Assembly: GCA_001899005.1 (NCBI GenBank)
Contig: MKUW01000009.1
Span: forward strand, 1-64,000
Direction: 5' to 3'
From: Chloroflexi bacterium 44-23
GTDB taxonomy: Bacteria; Chloroflexota; Anaerolineae; Anaerolineales; Anaerolineaceae
Length of the DNA: 64,000 bases
Made by a program: the position numbers and the translations under genes. A model generated the notes under the pieces. It saw only the letters and a program-made list of their open reading frames with translations, did no database searches and was not told the DNA's origin. Position 1 is the stretch's first letter, and every line of letters begins with the position of its first letter. Of the stretch, positions 61,261 to 64,000 are shown in pieces.

Positions 61261-63123
61261 ATGGAGCAATTCCTCTCGACCGAAACCCTGATTATCGAAC
61301 TCTTGCTGGTTGCCTCACTGGTAGCTATCGCCGTAAGGCGCCTGCGAATCCCTTACACCGTGGCACTTGTCCTGGTTGGCTTACTGCTGACCAGCCAATC
61401 TTCTGTCAGCTTCGAACTGACCCCCGATTTAATTCTGGCATTGTTTGTTCCACCACTGGTTTTTGAAGCCGCTTTTCACCTTGATCTCAAGGAATTACAG
61501 CGCAACCTGACCTTAATTCTCTTTCTGGCCATCTTTGGCGTCATCATGACGACACTCATTGTCGGCGGCTTATTGTCAGTTACAACCACATTAAGTCTGA
61601 CCTCAGCGCTGGTTTTTGGTTCTTTAATTGCAGCAACCGACCCGGTGGCGGTGGTAGCCCTCTTCCGTCTGCTGGGTGTACCACGTCGACTCTCAGTTCT
61701 GGTTGAAGGAGAAAGTCTGCTGAATGACGGCACTGCGCTGGTACTTTTTAACCTGATGTTGGCCATTGCGCTGACCGGGCAATTCAACTTTGTCCAAAGC
61801 GTGGGCGATTTCCTGCGCGTATCGGTTGGTGGTATTGCAGTCGGTTTGCTAATGGGCTGGGTCACCTCACGCCTGATCTCACGAATAGATGATTATCTGA
61901 TCGAGATTACGCTTACTACCGTGCTAGCCTATGGTTCATACCTTCTGGCTGAAAATTTCCATTTTAGTGGTGTCCTGGCTGTTGTTGCAGCCGGGCTGAT
62001 CGCCGGCAGCCTTGGCCCGCGTGGTATGAGTCCAAGTACCCGCATCGTTTTGTTTAATTTTTGGGAATATGTTACTTTTTTAGTCAACTCACTTGTATTT
62101 CTGTTGATTGGTCTCGAAGTTGATATTTTTGCCCTGATCGGCAACTGGCAGACAATTTTGATGGCAATCATTATCGTTTTAGCTGCACGAGCTGTGGTGG
62201 TCTATTCGATCAACTGGATTACCGCCCTCTTTTCCAATCCAATTCCTTTGCGCTGGCAGCACATTCAAACCTGGGGTGGCTTGCGTGGAGCGCTCAGTTT
62301 GGCTCTAGCGCTTTCACTACCGATGACTTTCGGTGAAGATCGCTATTTACTGAAGACGATGGCCTTTGGTGTGGCGCTATTTACTTTGCTCATCCAGGGG
62401 ACCACGATGAGTACATTGGTTCGAAAACTTGGCATCATTACCATCGACCCGGCCCAGGTAGAATACGAAGAGCGACATGCTCGTCTAGCCGCTTTGCGTT
62501 CAGCTGAGCGCCACATCGAAAATCGTTTTATGGAAGGTTTGATTTCGAAACCGGTTTGGGAACAAATCCAACCCAAATTAAAAGAGCAAACTGATTTGCT
62601 GGCAGATTCCCTTCAAGAACTGCTGCAAGTTGAACCATCGCTTGAAAAAGGTGAATTGGATGTCTCACGGCGCGAGATCCTCAGTGCTCAGCAATCCGCC
62701 TATCTCAACTTACGCCGCGACGGCGTCATTTCTGAGGACGTTTACAACTTACTTTCAGTTGAAATTGATGCCGAAATGGAACAAGGCGGCGGTCCTTTTT
62801 GGTTTGTGCCACCATCTTCTTTGCCGGAACGCTTGCAAGAAGGTTTAACCGGTAAGGCAGAAGTCGAGGAGATCAAGATTGATGTGGGTTCGAAGGCGGC
62901 TGATATACAAGTCAAAGATATTCGCTGGCCGGATCACTTTGTCATCGCACGTTTACGGAGAGGTACCCAGGTAATTATCCCCAGAGGAGATACGTATCTG
63001 CGTGCCGAAGATTTACTGACTGTGGTTGGTGAAAAAGAAGCTATCGATCAGGCCCGCGTGACCATAGCCGGTAAAGCTGAGCCCGCTGCCGAAGATAATA
63101 CGTCTACTGATATATTCGAATAA
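61261..63123 (+). CDS. CPA1-type Na+/H+ antiporter with C-terminal TrkA-C domain
   Basis: A 620-residue antiporter (NhaP family). About 12-13 membrane helices in residues 1-395, with VEGESLLNDGTALVLFN (the conserved ND ion-site pair), AATDPVAVVALFRLLGVPRRL and TWGGLRGALSLALALSLP. A cytosolic tail has a helical linker (about 400-520) and a TrkA-C/RCK-C domain (about 530-600; FVIARLRRGTQVIIPRGDTYL). Such domains bind small ligands or nucleotides and gate activity. Role: pH and sodium homeostasis. A TATAAT lies at 61205-61210; the ribosome site (AAGAAG) is weak. Confidence 0.93.
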   Translation: MEQFLSTETLIIELLLVASLVAIAVRRLRIPYTVALVLVGLLLTSQSSVSFELTPDLILALFVPPLVFEAAFHLDLKELQRNLTLILFLAIFGVIMTTLIVGGLLSVTTTLSLTSALVFGSLIAATDPVAVVALFRLLGVPRRLSVLVEGESLLNDGTALVLFNLMLAIALTGQFNFVQSVGDFLRVSVGGIAVGLLMGWVTSRLISRIDDYLIEITLTTVLAYGSYLLAENFHFSGVLAVVAAGLIAGSLGPRGMSPSTRIVLFNFWEYVTFLVNSLVFLLIGLEVDIFALIGNWQTILMAIIIVLAARAVVVYSINWITALFSNPIPLRWQHIQTWGGLRGALSLALALSLPMTFGEDRYLLKTMAFGVALFTLLIQGTTMSTLVRKLGIITIDPAQVEYEERHARLAALRSAERHIENRFMEGLISKPVWEQIQPKLKEQTDLLADSLQELLQVEPSLEKGELDVSRREILSAQQSAYLNLRRDGVISEDVYNLLSVEIDAEMEQGGGPFWFVPPSSLPERLQEGLTGKAEVEEIKIDVGSKAADIQVKDIRWPDHFVIARLRRGTQVIIPRGDTYLRAEDLLTVVGEKEAIDQARVTIAGKAEPAAEDNTSTDIFE

Positions 63124-63424
63124 TTGAGCTTGCCTGGCTTTACTCTGTCAACGAATGTTGAACAGACTTGGTCCCAGTACAAAAACCACCTTAGCTTTCC
63201 TCCAAAGCTATACATATGCACATAACCCACAAATACCGGATTCAAGGTCCTACGCGGTTAATTTCCTGACGCACAGACTTTTGCGGGAATCCTTATTTTT
63301 CTTTATCAACAACTTGACAACCTCTGATTTGTTATGTATCAATAGAGTAACCAAATACAAACTCATTTTTCAGGTTCAGCGTATCTTAGGATCCAAATGG
63401 GGAACAGAAATTAAGGAGTATACA
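63124..63424 (+). promoter_or_regulatory. Intergenic region with probable promoter of the AKR gene
   Basis: TTGACA at 63314-63319 and TATCAA at 63337-63342 (17-nt spacing) read toward the aldo/keto reductase; the -10 match is imperfect. Nothing else was recognised. Confidence 0.4.
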
Positions 63425-64000
63425 ATGAAATATCGGCGATTAGGAAAAACAAACCATGAAGTTTCGGTTGTTGGAATTGGTACCTGGCAATTTGGCGGTG
63501 AGTGGGGAAAAGACTACACCCAGCAGGAAGCAACTGCAATCCTGCGCAAAGCCGCTGAATTGGGCATCAATTTGATCGATACGGCTGAGTGTTATGGCGA
63601 TCATGTTTCAGAGAGGTTTATCGGAAGCGCAATCGCGGGACAGCGAGACAAGTGGTTTGTAGCCAGCAAATTTGGTCATAAGTTCCACGCTAACTTTGAA
63701 CGTACAGACCATTTTGACCCGGCAGATGTTATCAAGCAATTGGAAGATTCCCTGATTGCTTTGCAAACGGAAACGATTGATCTCTATCAATTCCACTCCG
63801 GATCGGATGCCGTTTTTGATCAACCCGAATTGTGGGAAGCGCTTGCCCGCCAGGTGGCTGCCGGAAAGATCCGTCACATTGGACTCTCCGTTAGCCCTAA
63901 TACCAATTTGCACCAGATACAACAGGCCAGCAAATACGGGATTGAGGTAGTGCAAATTATTTATAATCGGCTTGACAGGGGGCCGGAGCAAGATGTCTTT
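63425..64000 (+). CDS. Aldo/keto reductase, truncated by the window end
   Basis: The first 192 codons of an AKR; no stop before the window edge. It begins MKYRRLGKTNHEVSVVGIGT and has the catalytic Asp and Tyr (LIDTAECYGDHVSERFIG, about 45-62), the Lys of the tetrad in WFVASKFGHKF (about 78-88) and IDLYQFHSGSD with the catalytic His. NADPH-dependent carbonyl reduction is expected; substrate unknown. AAGGAG (63413-63418) lies 6 nt before the ATG. Confidence 0.92.
   Translation, partial: MKYRRLGKTNHEVSVVGIGTWQFGGEWGKDYTQQEATAILRKAAELGINLIDTAECYGDHVSERFIGSAIAGQRDKWFVASKFGHKFHANFERTDHFDPADVIKQLEDSLIALQTETIDLYQFHSGSDAVFDQPELWEALARQVAAGKIRHIGLSVSPNTNLHQIQQASKYGIEVVQIIYNRLDRGPEQDVF

Overview
The window is a 64 kb stretch of a bacterial chromosome, most likely from Chloroflexota, class Anaerolineae. 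That is inferred from the gene mix: a giant DUF11-repeat surface protein carrying its own sortase domain, a WXG100/EssC (type VII-like) locus, an ECF cobalamin transporter, a PPOX/F420-type oxidoreductase, and many short interspersed and simple repeats between genes. No rRNA, tRNA, CRISPR array or transposase gene was recognised.

Layout. 1-2.5 kb: a DUF559 nuclease-like gene, an FMN/F420 split-barrel oxidoreductase, a MITE-like element and a divergent GntR/UTRA regulator. 2.6-8.8 kb: a compact bacterial microcompartment (BMC) operon with RpiB and DeoC, a CoA-acylating aldehyde dehydrogenase, an EutJ-like ATPase and five shell proteins (one hexamer, one tandem-domain trimer, three pentamers). 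This matches the 'sugar phosphate utilizing' (SPU) BMC class. A near-consensus promoter and a HutC/DasR-type palindrome lie between regulator and operon. 9.3-12.6 kb: a GH127-type glycosidase and a metallo-beta-lactamase-fold hydrolase. 12.9-24.5 kb: one 3892-residue secreted protein of about 20 DUF11 repeats, an LPDTG motif and a C-terminal sortase domain. 25-28.8 kb: lipoate-protein ligase and a Rph/PEP-synthase-like phosphotransferase. 30.6-36.7 kb: a Ugp-like ABC importer (binding protein and two permeases, no ATPase) with two glycerophosphodiester phosphodiesterases. 36.7-39.7 kb: an Fe-S protein, a TolB-like propeller and a small secreted cysteine-rich protein.

40.9-52.5 kb, all on the minus strand: a secretion locus containing a VWA-TM-FHA membrane protein, a WXG100 protein with a long Gly/Ser tail, four small WXG100-like proteins, a membrane-anchored pseudokinase (EssB-like by analogy), a three-ATPase EssC/EccC motor, and a ubiquitin-like (YukD)-FHA-FHA protein. 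The FHA pair that Firmicutes EssC carries at its own N-terminus is here a separate chain. This locus is the best candidate for an under-described system.

53-64 kb: an IMPACT/YigZ protein, a double-GNAT acetyltransferase, then a cobalamin riboswitch with its own promoter and terminator controlling four overlapping genes: a membrane-anchored protein built like intrinsic factor/transcobalamin (alpha/alpha repeats plus DUF4430), and ECF S, T and fused A-A' components. A CPA1 Na+/H+ antiporter and a truncated aldo/keto reductase end the window.

Genes in each cluster plausibly act together: the BMC cleaves deoxyribose-5-phosphate to acetaldehyde and oxidises it to acetyl-CoA; the Ugp genes take up and hydrolyse glycerophosphodiesters; the riboswitch operon captures and imports vitamin B12. 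Between genes, a roughly 400-bp repeat with a GGGCGAAGCATCCG palindromic core recurs, along with 7-9-mer simple repeats placed just after stop codons.
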